A model generated the notes under the pieces. That model saw only the letters and a program-made list of their open reading frames with translations. It was not told the origin of the DNA and made no database searches. Below are positions 11,327 through 23,106 of a stretch of 64,000 bases of DNA, piece by piece. Where the stretch lies: contig NW_020194517.1 of the NCBI RefSeq assembly GCF_002865645.1, positions 868,001 to 932,000 of the forward strand. Direction: 5' to 3'. Source of the stretch: Hyaloscypha bicolor E. Its lineage: Eukaryota; Ascomycota; Leotiomycetes; Helotiales; Hyaloscyphaceae. Numbering within the stretch: the first letter of the stretch is position 1; each line of letters begins with the position of its first letter. The position numbers and the translations under genes were made by a program.

Positions 11327-12960
11327 TTAGTCCTTTGCGACCTCCAAAAATTTTACATCAACAACGATTATTGTACTTACATCTTTAAGGTGATCGTAAC
11401 CAAGTAGCTTAGGAGCCAGTTCAGGATCTCTCCAAGCCAAAGCTTCCCGAGGAGGTGTCGGGACCATTCTCATTCTTCGATCTCTATCTTCTTGCTCCGG
11501 GCCATCATGAAGATGATAAAGATACTGCTGCAAATTCCCACGCTGCACAACCATCTCTGTGCGCCCCTTCCGGCAATGTTCGTAGACACGCAAGGCCATC
11601 TGCTTTTCTGCTGAAACTTTGGAGGTTATCCGTGAGAGACATTCACCTAGCACGGCGCCGTCTTCGAGGGACATTCCTGCCCTAAGGGTCATCAGTACGA
11701 ATTTTTCAAACGAAAAGGGAACGATTTCTTACCCTGAAGCTAAATATGGTAACGTTGCATGCACCGCGTCTCCCAGTAACGTGAAGGCTCCAGAAGCGTG
11801 GCTCCAGCTGTCCATTCCAGGACGAATGCAAAGACGCCATTTGTAAACCGACTCACACATACTCAAAAGCTTTGGTATTCTTGGATCCCAATCTTTAAAC
11901 AGTGCTCGCATCTCTTCCACATTACCTTCAAGCGTTGATGCTCCGGCTGGCACTGACGGAAGATTTCCCAGTCAACATTATTTCTTTGAAATGAATTTGA
12001 GAGGATTAAGTTTGATCCAAGAGCAGGTGACATGGTTTGGGGTGAGGAACATGTCTCACAGCTATCGAAACGATCTGGAAAGGAACGAAATAACTCAGAA
12101 AATACCTACTATCATCCGGCACCAACAAAACCATATTAAACAATTTCCCTCCCTTCAACACATAGTTCACTGCATGCATATCCGGCCCAAGCCAATAATT
12201 GACTTGCGGGTCAGTAACAAGAGAAGCCAGCTCGGGATCCTTCATCATTTCTGATGTGGATAAGAGCAGTCGGTATGCTAGATCGCCGGTCGGAATCGCA
12301 GGATCCTCCCTTCGCAGCATGACTTCCCTCAACTTACTGTTAATCCCATCCGCACCTACCACCAAATCGGCCTCGATCTCTCTCCCAGGCTCCAATACCA
12401 CCCACGCCCTTTCCCCATCCCTACAGATCCGCACATCCACAACCCGCGAGTTACACTGAACGGCAGCACCAAGCTCGATCGCTCGATCGAGCAAACACTG
12501 GTGAAGACTCGCACGGTGGAAATCCCAGTAAAAAGTGCCAGGATAATTAGAGGCAGAATCTTGGAAGTTCATGGAGCTGATGAGGTTCCCTCTCCAGCCA
12601 CGCATATTTACTTGCTTGGGTCTTGTAGCGTGAAGTGAGAGGGCGGCACGCATTCCCCATGATTGTAGGACACGGCTGCTATTTGGGAGTATCTGGATTC
12701 CTGCTCCCACCTAGGCCATGCTATGAAATACGCAAGGGAGCTGGGGGAGGGGAGACTAACTTCAGCAATTTCCGATGCAGACTCGAGTACGAGAACATCG
12801 TGACCAGCGAGGAGGATGGAAATTGCGGCTCCAAGGCCGCCGAGGCCTGCTCCAACGACGATGACCTGGTGGGTGTGACATGAGTGTGGTGATACTTAAG
12901 AAGCTGTACAGCCGTTCGGGATCGGGTACTCACATTCAACTTGCTGTCCTCTTCCCTCAT
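11327..12960 (-). CDS. FAD-dependent monooxygenase, salicylate hydroxylase-like
   Basis: Group A aromatic-ring hydroxylase using NAD(P)H and FAD. Exons 12934-12960, 12761-12865, 12110-12710, 11733-11952 and 11327-11681 give 435 residues. The Rossmann motif VIVVGAGLGGLGAAIS follows directly after the nine-codon first exon, the DG motif is DLVVGADGINSKLR, and the FAD ribityl-binding GD motif is LLGDAVHATLPYLASGAG. All are intact. No signal peptide or C-terminal membrane anchor is seen. A 39-bp GTAAGT...GAG segment near the 3' end could be taken for an intron, but it is too short and open in frame, so it is kept as coding. The substrate is unknown; family members hydroxylate salicylate, nicotinate derivatives or polyketide aromatics. 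Confidence 0.85.
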
Positions 12961-14702
12961 GATCTTTAGCTTCGCAGGTATATATCCGGACATATTGTAC
13001 ACCAAACAAAAAATCAATCAGGGCATCGATTTTGATCAAATCCTTCCTCCCAGTCGTCGAGAAGAGGACAGAACCGAGGAGGATGATCGAGAAGATATCT
13101 TTAATCCCCCGAGTCCTCCAGCATCGCACATCCTTATCCTATCGCCTAATCCACTCTTAACAGTGACACAGCGATAAGAAACTCTCGCGATGTTCCTCGA
13201 CATCATGATTCGAGGATCACCAGTGGTTGCTAGGAGCAAGAGTGGAGGAGTGGGGGAGGGGCGGCGGTAACGAAAGTGCGGGAACTTGCGGACCGCTTAC
13301 CTAAAAAAGGCATCACAGGATCTACCGAAAATGGCAATGATTTGAGCCCTTACACCCCATTCCTTAGAAAGATTGGGAATATCGTGATTGGAGTGAAAGA
13401 GATCTTTTGGATATCATTTTAGAATGTAAGATTAGCCCTAAACGTAAAGTTCCAAACTGAAGCACGGGCTGCACTCCTCGAATTTTTGGGAGATATCCAA
13501 GCCAAATTTGAGTACCACCGAGTTACGGATAGACCCAAAACGCAGCTAACGGCCGAGTGAAGACGATAAGATTTGGTAGTTATATAAGAAACGAGTAGTG
13601 CTTGTCGCGGGAGACTTTTGCTGAAGGCTTGCTGAAGCTGGTACAAATGAAGCAATTTTCGGTGTTACTCCCCTTCAAGGGCTTTCTTCTCAATTGAGAA
13701 GAGATTGGGGCAGGAGTGAAGCATTACAAGTGAGAAGACAAACTCACCTCCTATGCTTGACTGGGCCGTCAGCTGATGCGAGGATTCACGAGAGTCAATA
13801 TGAGTAGACAGGAAAGCATTGGGAAAGGCTTTGCAGAATTCATGAAAGGCTCTGACGGAAATTATGATATTTGCGTTTTGTACGCTGGCATCAATCGCAA
13901 TTTGTCTTTCCTTGGCATAAAAGGTGTTATGAGAGCGATGGTTCCCGCCATGGTCGCAGAATTGGTCAAATATGCAACTGTTCCCCATTAGCCCAACCAT
14001 TAGCTTCTACTCACAAGCCATCTATCAATTCGGCATCTGTCGGCTATGTCCGAAGTGAGATGACACCTCCAGTAAGCAGAAGAGGGAACCAAATGGAAGA
14101 AATTCTGATAAAATATAGTTTCCGCATCTCCTTGAGCACTGGAAAGACGAGAACATGAGCGGGAAAATAGCTATTCCAAGCGACCTCCGAGGTGGTTGTA
14201 TATTCTTGGCGAGCGATGCAAGCTCGTATGACAAACAGGATCCTGTATTGATGCCGGGATGACGAAGTGCAAAGAAGTGGCGGTGTTCTAGAGATCATGA
14301 GGATTTAAAATCAAGTCGGAAACCGCTTCTCCGTCCATACACTCAGTAATAAGATAAGAATTCGTTTGCCATGCATTGCGAAAGGGGTCGGAGAAGCGAA
14401 GCATGAAAATAGGGGGCGGGAAAGGGGGTCGGCTAAAACCATGAAACAAGAATGAGCCGGCCACCGTAAAATATCGCGCGGTGGCCCGACAACCTGACGA
14501 TAACGTCGTCATTACCACGCCATTCTTGAACCCCCATGTATGAGCATCAGACGATTTTCGAGCTGATTTCAGAATCATGCCCCCTCCACTCTTCCGCCCG
14601 TTATCGTACGACCCAACAACGGCTGCTCAGTTGCACGACTTCTAGTCATCACGATGCTTTTCACAACGTTTCCACCTCAGTATTTGAGCGATTTGAGCCA
14701 CC
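12961..14702. other. Intergenic region, no secure gene
   Basis: A 1.7-kb gap between two flavin monooxygenase genes that are transcribed away from each other, so it should contain both promoters. Two open frames overlap on opposite strands at 13665-14000 (111 codons minus, 71 codons plus); neither has recognisable domains or splice support. Nothing repeat-like is visible. Confidence 0.35.
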
Positions 14703-16907
14703 ATGAAGCGTCCTCGTACAGACGACTTGACGGACCTTTCCGCCGGGGAGCGAAATGGCAGTGACGGCTCTGTCGATGTGCAGATGGTCAATGGAAACCA
14801 CGATGCCAAACCTGTCAAGGAAAGCACGAATCACGTGGTGGTGGTTGGCGCTGGTCCTGGCGGTCTCATGTTGGCGTGCGCTGTTTGCAGTCTGTTGTTG
14901 AGGCCTTGAGCTAATGAGCAGATAGGTCTAATCTGGTTCGATATGGAATCAAAGCAACAATCGTTGACGACCGTGTTGACAAGACGTCCACTGGTCGAGC
15001 CGATGGTCTTCAACCGAAGACGATCGAGACGTTCAAGCAACTTGGCTTGGCTGGCCCACTCTTACGGAGGGGCGTCAGAATCTATGATATCTGCTTCTGG
15101 GTAAGGCAACAACGTTCTATTTGATATTTGACTGTAGAATTTGAACGGTCTCGTGACTAACCAGTGAGACAGAATTCTTCAGCTGATACTCCTCTCCGCA
15201 GGACGGGTAGAGAAGTGCATTACCCGCCGGAGGTAGTCGACGTAGAAGAGCCATACATCCTTCTTGTTCACCAAGGAATGATAGAGGATATTTTTCTCAA
15301 AGACTTAAGAATGCGAGGCGTTGAAGTGATTCGAAGCAGCCCATTCTTATGTTACTCGCAAAAGAAAGATGGGAACTCTCCCGTAGAGGTCGAATGCACT
15401 GACCTGAAAACGGGAAAGACTCGACCTTTCAAGACTCAGTACCTAGTCGGCTGCGATGGCGCTCATTCTAAAGTCAGCAAGGTAATGCTTGGCCCTGTTG
15501 AGCACAATGAGAGCTCGAAATCAGCGTGGGGAGTTCTGGACGGTAAATTTCCTTTACGAAGCTGAGCTGAGAATGTGACACTGAGCTATCCACTAGGCGT
15601 TATTGAGACCGATTTTCCCGACCGTTGGAGTAAAGCTGTGGTCAGCTCAGAAACCGCAGGATCAATTTTGTGCATCCCCAGAGAACGAAACATGACCAGG
15701 CTGTACATTGAGCTCCATCCAGCAGAGGCTCCAATATCCTCAGATGCTGCGACTGAGGAATTTGTGATGTGGCGAGCCAGGGAGATCATGAAGCCCTTCT
15801 CCCTCTCGTGGAAGACAGTTGGTAGGCTGCATTTTCGAAGATGCAATGGCCTTCGCTGATTAATTTTAGAATGGTTTGGAATTTACAAAGTGGGACAACG
15901 AGTCGCCAAGCGATTTTCTGACGATCTGGAGCAAGTTTTTATAGCTGGAGATGTAGGCCCCCCAGCCCAGTCATTCGAACTTATGCTGACATTATTATAA
16001 GGCAGCTCATTCACACTCTCCCAAAGCAGCTCAGGGCATGAATGTCAGTATGCATGACAGTTTCAATCTTGCATGGAAACTCAATCTAGCCGTCCGAGGC
16101 CTTGCAGCTCCGGGTCTGCTTTCGACCTACGAGCAAGAGAGGAAGAAGATCGCCGAAGACCTCATCGACTTCGACTTTGGTCATGCAAATGCAATCTCGG
16201 CAGGTGACCCCGTAGCTTTGGCCGAAAACTTCACCAAGAACATCCGATTCATCTCCGGAGTTGGTGCAGAGTATTCAGAAAACATCCTCAACGTACTTGA
16301 AAAGAATTCCAAAGGAGGATTACGATCCGGCTCGTTGCTGTTGCCTGCCAAGGTCACGAGATACATCGACGCCAACCCCGTCGATATCCAGCTCGATATT
16401 CCAATGCTCGGACAGTTCCGCATCTTTTTCTTTACTCCAGACGTCAAAACCGCTTGCGCCTTCCTTGACAAAGTTTGCGAAGAGATTGCGTCTCCAAGAA
16501 CGATTCTTGGCCGTGTGTCCAATGCTGCTGCGGTTTCTTATGCTACGCTCAGCCCAGTTCACACTGAGATGGATGAATTCGTCCAGCCAAACCGGTACAC
16601 TGGTGCCTCGAAAGTCTTCACTTACTCCATAGTAACAACCATGAACAAGGAAGACGTTGAGATTGCCGATCTTCCGCGACTCCTACAGGACAGCTGCTGG
16701 ACTTTCTACTTGGATTCTGTGATGAAGAAGCCGACTTGCACTGAGAAGTGGCTTGGAAAGCTTTCCGAGCACGAGGTTGCGATTGTGAACGTGAGGCCGG
16801 ATGGATATGTGGGAAGCGTTGGTCGCTGGAATGCGATTGATGTTGGCGCTGACTGTGAAGCAGTGACTTGGCTGGATGCATATTACAAGGGTTTCTTGAA
16901 AGCTTGA
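14703..16907 (+). CDS. Phenol 2-monooxygenase-like FAD hydroxylase
   Basis: Six exons (14703-14875, 14926-15100, 15173-15542, 15597-15821, 15870-15952, 16002-16907) give 643 residues, the usual size of fungal phenol hydroxylases. After a charged 40-residue leader comes [15 protein letters not shown] (FAD Rossmann), then [12 protein letters not shown], the DG motif [12 protein letters not shown], and the GD motif [19 protein letters not shown], which is interrupted by the last intron. The C-terminal 200 residues form the thioredoxin-like dimerisation domain typical of this family, ending [10 protein letters not shown]. The first intron has a weak GTGCGC donor. The enzyme should ortho-hydroxylate phenolic substrates in the cytosol. 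Together with the regulator and the second hydroxylase upstream it may belong to an aromatic catabolism neighbourhood. Confidence 0.88.
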
Positions 16908-17507
16908 TCTAAGATTCATTAAAATAAGTGTTGGTGTATATTATGATGACCGTTCATATCTTCTTTACCAAAGGTCAATAAATTCGGGTTTTTTATGATT
17001 GTCACAGCAACTTGTCCAAAATCGTATGAGCTGAGGAAATGGTCTCTCTATTCTGGTTCCACAGGGTACCGTATCTTGCCCCCAAGAAGGATAGCTCAAG
17101 TTCCCAACACACTAACTCCCAATGCGGGCATTGAGAGATTCGCAGTGGCGTGGGAAAGTTCGAATGTTGCTCTGGGACTTTTTGCGAGAGTGACAAGTGA
17201 GGAAGTGAATTTCATGCATGCCATTTACATATTGTATCTTAAGAATATTCCAGGTTGAACTTTGCAATATGTGAGAGTCACGGATTAATCAGTGTACCAA
17301 AAATTGTAGAAAAACCAAAGCCCCCCTGAAAAAGGTTTGAACGTTAGGACGATCTTCGGCACTAATGGCAGGATCAAGGGCATTTCACTTGTACAGTAAT
17401 TTTGCAAGTCTCCAAATAAAATTTACAGTGCATTGAATTAATTGTGATTACTCCTACAAACAAAAAGAGTATCTGGAAGCAGCCCGAACGCCAAGAGAGC
17501 CTTACCT
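16908..17507. other. Convergent intergenic region, no gene seen
   Basis: Lies between the 3' ends of the phenol hydroxylase gene and the SNARE gene and is fairly A+T-rich, as expected for 3' UTRs and polyadenylation regions. An 87-codon plus-strand frame (16995-17258) has no domain. Confidence 0.35.
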
Positions 17508-18297
17508 CTATTTGAACTTGCTGTAGATGACAGCAAAAATAAGCAGAACCAGAACCGTAATAATGGCAATGGTTATAATCCGATTCGTAGCCATCCTGAG
17601 CAAATTTATCAGTAAAACATCTCCCGAAGTAGGCTACAACCGGGAAAAGGGACGATTTACCTACGCGCCATCCCTCTCAATGTCTTCACACTCCTATCCA
17701 CATATCCCTCACTCTCCAGCAGAGTATCTCCTGTATGCTGGATCGTCTCCCTCTGTCTATGTAAATCCGCCAGCGTGCTTGCACCAATAGCCTCTGTCTC
17801 ATTCGCCAACGCCTGACTGGCCTTCAACCTCTGTGAGCTGCGATCCAACCTATCTGTTCCAGACAGCAATTGCTGTCGTTGCTCGAGCTGTACATCGTTT
17901 GGGTTATCCGAGTATCGGCTGCCGAAGAGAGCAGAGCGGTCATCGGCCATAGAGCGAAGTTTCCGCTTTGCGGAGTCGACGTCGGATTCGTGGTTGCGGA
18001 AGCGTTGGTTGACTTTGGTACGTGTTGCAGATGGAATGTTCTGCTTTTCAAGGCGCATTTGATCGAGCTGAAAGTACGGTCAGTATCATCATCTAGGGCC
18101 AGAGACATGACGCCTACCAGCTCGCTGGCCTCTTCTAACGCTCGCTCTGCCTGGCTGATGGCTGCTTTGCGTGGCTCGCCGCTCAGGTCTGGGATTTGAT
18201 CCAACTTCTGGTTCAAGTCGGCTTGGACTAGTTTGAGCTCGGCTTCGTAGCTGCTGAAGAGCTCAGAGCCAGCGTCAGTATCGAGTGGATTCGACAT
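17508..18297 (-). CDS. vti1: Vti1-type Qb-SNARE
   Basis: Three exons (18118-18297, 17661-18067, 17508-17595) encode 224 residues. The N-terminal three-helix (Habc) region starts MSNPLDTDAGSELFSSYEAE and includes ISQAERALEEASEL. The SNARE helix is LKASQALANETEAIGASTL followed by HRQRETIQHTGDTL, where the glutamine of RETIQ sits near the zero layer. The C-terminal anchor is IITIAIITVLVLLIFAVIYS with a three-residue tail. Vti1 pairs with several syntaxins in transport between Golgi, endosome and vacuole. Length, intron phases and tail anchor all agree with the family. Confidence 0.93.
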
Positions 18298-18968
18298 CTT
18301 GAGTGTGTGATGATTGCGAAGAGATGCTGACGGGCTTGGCTTTCGTCGTTGCCTTTAACGAGCGTCGCAATGGTCTCGGCTCGGTGTTTGCTAATCTGGC
18401 CTCGTGATGAGAGGGTGACAGGCAAATACTGCACGGCAGTATTCGAACGGTTAAACAGATGTTGTTCTCTTGTAGGTTGTGGGTGCGAATGGATGAAGAT
18501 GGAGATGTGGTTGTTGCGAGATCACGATGTCTTCTGATGCTATCGGACCTGCTTCATCAACGCTTGTGGATACGCCTCAATTCCTCAGCCACAACAAAAT
18601 GTACTGGGATCATGGTTCCCTGACGATATTAACCTCAATACGGAAAACGTTTGAGCTTTGACTGGCCAATTCAAACATCCTCTGACGGGGACAAACACTC
18701 GATTTCCAGTCATGAGTTGGCCTTCTTGATTATACTTTTCATGCATCCCTCGTCCCCATCTTTCATCGCCGGGCACAAATTCTCGAGTCTCACATGAAAG
18801 ACGCTAAGAGCTTGCCTTCTTGTCTCACATGCGCTGCAGAGCAAGGGAAATGCCGTCACCGCAACAGCTCCCCACTTCCAGCTCGAGCTCGAAAGGATAC
18901 GGCAATGATTTGTGAATATACTTCCTCTTATATCTCTTCTTCCTTATACAATTTCCTACCTTTTAATT
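18298..18968. other. Divergent promoter region vti1 / flavin oxidase
   Basis: No gene seen. An in-frame ATG at 18912 would extend the downstream flavoprotein by 19 hydrophobic residues (see findings). The segment 18920-18965 is pyrimidine-rich, as often found just upstream of fungal coding starts. Confidence 0.35.
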
Positions 18969-20630
18969 ATGGCTCCCCTAACAAATCCTGTCCCTAGAAA
19001 GAAGATCGCGGTCATTGGCAGTGGCAGCGCGGGCATCGCTGCGCTATGGGCGCTGAACAGAACTCACCACGATGTGTATATGTACGAAGCTGCGGACCGA
19101 TTAGGAGGTCATACGAACACTGTCGAGTTCAAGCATGGAAAATCGAAGACTTTGGTGGATACGGGCTTCATTGTCCTGAACAGTGCCACTTATCGTATGT
19201 ACTCTTTGCGCCTCCTGCGCCAATTGCGGAAGCTAATCTTGTGTAGCCAATTTCATTGCTTTCCTGAAAAATATCGGCGTGCCTACGGTTCCAACTGAGA
19301 TGACCTTTGGAGTTTCTCGAGATCAGGGGCTGTTCGAATGGGCTGGGACATCACTCGCCGCGGTCTTCGCTCAACGACGGAACTTGTTCTCACCCCGCGT
19401 GTGGAGAATGATATTCGATATTATACGTTTCAATCAGTTCGCCTTAGATCTTCTGAAAGATGAAGAAAGGAGTGAAGTATACCGGAATGGAAATGGGGCT
19501 GCGAACGGGAATGGGAAAGGGGTTCATCAGGCAGAGAAGCAAGAGACGATTGGCGAATATCTTGATCGGGAGGGTTACTCGGATGCATTTCGGGATGACT
19601 ACCTCATACCAATGACTGCAGCGGTTTGGAGTACAAGTCCGGATAAATGTTCTTTGGAATTCCCTGCTGTTACTTTGGTCCGATTTATGTGAGTCTTGCC
19701 GGCCGGGAAATACCAATATTACTGACAGAACCCAGGTGGAACCATCACTTACTGAGCACCGTTGCTACAAGGCCGCAGTGGCTGACTCTAAAACATGGTG
19801 CCCAGAGTTATATCGATGCTGTCATGAAAGGATTTCCACCAAACCACGTCTTCCTCAATACCCCCGTTAAATCAGTAACCAACACCGATAACGGTCGAGT
19901 CAGGCTACACTTAGAGATCGGACAGGAAGATGTCTACGACCATGTCATAATTGCCACTCACGGCGACCAGGCTCACAATCTAATCCTCCCTGAAGCCGAT
20001 TTGGAAGAAAAGGAGATCCTCTCTGGTTTCCAGACAAGCAAAAATAACGTAGTCCTCCACTCAGATCTCTCCTTGATGCCCAGGTCAAGAAGAGCCTGGT
20101 CCTCGTGGAACTACATTACCGAATCATCCGCAACTTCTTCAAATATTGATCAAGTGTGTCTCACGTACAACATGAACATATTGCAACAAATTCCTGAGCT
20201 CACCTTCGGACATGTCCTCGTGACCTTGAACCCACTTCATGATCCAGACCCCGCGTCAGTTCAGGGACGATATACCTATTCACACCCTCAATATAATACC
20301 ACGGCCATTAGATCACAGAGTCTGTTGCCACGAATACAGAACACCCGAGGCATCAGCTATTGTGGGGCTTGGACGAAGTATGGATTCCATGAAGATGGCT
20401 TCTCAAGCGGACTCAAAGTTGCCCAGGATCATCTCGGTGCACAGCTTCCTTTCAAGTTCAAAGACAGTACGTTTAGTAGAGGCAAAAGACCTGTTCTTGG
20501 AATCAGTGATCTGGCATTAAGAGTCTGGATCATGTTCGTGCAGATGATTATTATAATCATTGACAGGATATGCGGTGTGCAACGAGCTACGCCTCAATCG
20601 GTGGAAGTGAAGAAACTCAAGAATATCTAA
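18969..20630 (+). CDS. Flavin-containing amine-oxidase-like oxidoreductase
   Basis: Exons 18969-19194, 19247-19688 and 19736-20630 give 520 residues. The FAD Rossmann fold is KIAVIGSGSAGIAALWALN followed by YEAADRLGGHTNTV, the classic dinucleotide-binding plus GG pattern of the NAD(P)-binding amine-oxidase superfamily (COG2907-type, often next to cyclopropane-fatty-acid synthases in other organisms). Conserved fungal signatures include VDTGFIVLNSATYPNFI, MTFGVSRDQGLFEWAGTS and YCGAWTKYGFHEDGFSSGL. The C-terminus has a hydrophobic stretch VWIMFVQMIIIIIDRI that may anchor it to a membrane. A Gly/Asn-rich insertion (NGNGAANGNGKG) lies in the middle. The substrate is not known; amine oxidase is the superfamily, not a shown activity. 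Confidence 0.82.
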
Positions 20631-20857
20631 TGAAGAATTCATGACTGGTGTTTGGCGCATGAAAGGTTGTGGCTATAGCATTGTCAAACATTTAGAAAGA
20701 CAATTCTACGAGGTTATGATTCCCCAACACGACTCATCTTGCTCCTCTTCCTGATTTAGATTCTACTTCTTCCATCTACTTTCCTTTTTTGCGCAGGTTC
20801 AATTACTTAGTTACTTACTAAACTGCCTATCTCGCCATCGCCCCCGGATTCTTCGAG

Positions 20858-23030
20858 TCATGATCTTCCATTGATATACAACCCGTAAACACCACAGCAC
20901 ACGCCAGCAACAACCACGAGCAAAACAATTGCAATTGTGACTGCGATCTTGGTTAAGGATGCCAACGGCCTTGTCCACACAAGTGACAAAGTTATCACAA
21001 GCATCAAAGCAACTCCAATTTAGAGAACAATCGTAAGTGGTTTCTTCAACCACCGCGGTACGTATCCGACCACTTCTTCGTGAAATTAACCACTATGTAA
21101 TCTCATCTTGATAAAAGGCCAAGAAAATGAAGGGGACTGATGCTGCAAATACAATACTCACTACAACGCTATCAGTGATTCTGGAGCACAAAGAAGTTGA
21201 ATTCCGCACTAGGAAGTTGACTTACACATGTACTTCAAAACATAACCGTATCATTGAACGAGAACGAATTGATATTAATAGCGAAGAAGGCAGCCATAAA
21301 CGAGAGTGGAAGCTTGATCTACTAGATTTAAATGTCTCAAAGGAGAGTCGAGCACGTACGAAGACAATGGTAATTATCGTGAAGACCAGAAGAGTCTTCC
21401 CTTGCCTCGCAGTCTCCTCGGCCTGTTTTCCAGCAAGTGCAGCTTGTTCCACGAGCAAGGCAGATTGTTCCACCCCCAACTCAGCCTGCCTGGCCCCATC
21501 TTTCGCGTGGCCTGCAGCAATTCTAGATTGCTCCGCTATGTTTTCAGCTTGTTTGCGGGCTGAAAGAGCTTCGGATATATTTGCCTGCTTCTGCTTCAGG
21601 TCGAGAAGATGTTTGATCTCATAGCATTAGCATGAAGTTTGGATGTGTTGGAAGAATATACCTCATCGTACGCCTTGTTGGCCAGTTCTTCCATCTTTTT
21701 GATTCGGAACAAATGAATTTCGAGGATTCTGTTGCGCTTGTACGATGCATGTGGATCTTGCTCTTTGCCCGGCTTAATCTTGGCGTCTTCAATGATCCCC
21801 CACATTTGTGTCATGGTTGTTTCTTGGTCCTTTAAGACCATTTTCAGGATGCTCAATTCATCCCGTATATCCTTTATTTCTACTAGGAGCTTTGTCTCTC
21901 TAGATATGCTCAAGAGTTCGACCGAATCCGCATCTGGTGAGCGGTTTAGTCGGTCGAGACCCTCAGTAAATTCTTGGAGGAACTGTGCCTCTCCATCAAC
22001 CTAAAACTGTTAGCAAAAATATGGACAGCGAAGACTGGGCTTACTACCGCTCCAATGAAGCGTTCAAAGAAATCTAAGAATTGAAATTCGTCAGGGATAT
22101 GGTATTGATCAAACACATTGGCACAGCAGTCAGTGATTAGTGTTGCTAGATCGTAGACGGAAGCTATAGGGGTTCTTGATGAGAGTGTCAAGTGGTTGAG
22201 ATGATTTGTTGGACATTCAATGGGTCTTCTTGGATCAGCGGCGACCATGATCTCGTCCTTGGATCTCTATCGAATCGAGAATTCCTGGGTTGTTGACCTG
22301 ATGGACCAGCTGTTTGTCCTCTGTTTTTGTCGCCTTTTTGATTGTGCCCCAGGGAGTTGCCGGCAAACCCTGGTGGAACTTTTCTACTTGTTAAGCACTT
22401 TGGTGTCGGGGAACCACCTCCTAGAGGTGGAGAGGCAGACCCTCTGAATACTGGATCATCACTCCTATACTCCGGGTCTCCTGCCATCCATTCTGTCAGT
22501 TCTCGTGCATGCTTTTCACCTTGTCGAGGTGGAAGAGGCCCAGGAGGGAGCATTAGCCAATTCGGGGCTGAAGGAGGTGGAGGTCCATGAGGAGGCCTTG
22601 GCTGGTGCCTGGGTGATGGCCCTGGTTGAAGGGGAATGGCGAGGCCTTGGGGATGGCTTCTAAGAGGCCCAGGAGGAAATGGCCCACGTTCGGAGGGGGG
22701 GACTCCAGCATAGGCCACATGTGCATAGAGACGGACCAACCAGGTTCGATCAATTCTTCCCAAAGAGTGGGCAGAACAATCCCCCCATCTGATCCAAGCA
22801 GATTATAATGGCTTTCTACAACATGATTGCCAATGATTTCGATATGTAGGAAAGCTTCCCGTATTAGCGCTTTCATACTCTATTTGATGTCAACGACACA
22901 GACCCTAAGAGAGGAGTACACTTACTGGCCAAGTTTTACACGGGTCAAATGGGAAATTGAACTTCCGCCCAATTGCATCCTTGAACTTGATAACGCGCCT
23001 ACCCCAGCTTGTAGGATTTAGTGGCCCAGA
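20858..23030 (-). pseudogene. ULD_2 / CorA-like membrane protein, decayed
   Basis: From the 5' side: IKFKDAIGRKFNFPFDPCKT, then after a GTAAGT intron EAFLHIEIIGNHVVESHYNL and GIVLPTLWEELIEPGW, which match the fungal ULD_2 ubiquitin-like domain. A Pro-rich linker follows. Near 22190 the frame shifts, then SVYDLATLITDCCANVFD, LVEIKDIRDELSILK, the repeated Gln/Ala coiled-coil segment with QAEETARQGKTLLVFT, and after an intron LPLSFMAAFFAIN: the CorA-like tail of fungal membrane proteins. After FNDT the frame breaks again before GYVLKYM. Then SIVFAASVPFIFLAFYQDE and further hydrophobic segments (GVALMLVITLSLVWT, IAVTIAIVLLVVVAGV) follow, separated by stops at 21093-21095 and about 21022. Splice sites are mostly intact while the frame is broken several times, so decay looks recent. 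It may be the 3' part of the adjacent ankyrin pseudogene. Confidence 0.75.
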
Positions 23031-23106
23031 GGCTGTGGAGATCCGCTGCGTTTACCCAGGATTGCCGACGTTGAGGACAGCAACTTATAACGGAATCTAG
23101 GACACT

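Noticed and set aside
11330..11400. Short intron in the last exon of the salicylate hydroxylase-like gene (GTAAGT to GAG, 39 nt)
   Set aside because: Too short for a fungal intron and open in frame; both readings give the same C-terminal residues.
13665..14000. 111-codon minus-strand and 71-codon plus-strand overlapping open frames
   Set aside because: They are mutual shadows in opposite strands, have no domain, signal peptide or splice partners, and neither shows a family pattern.
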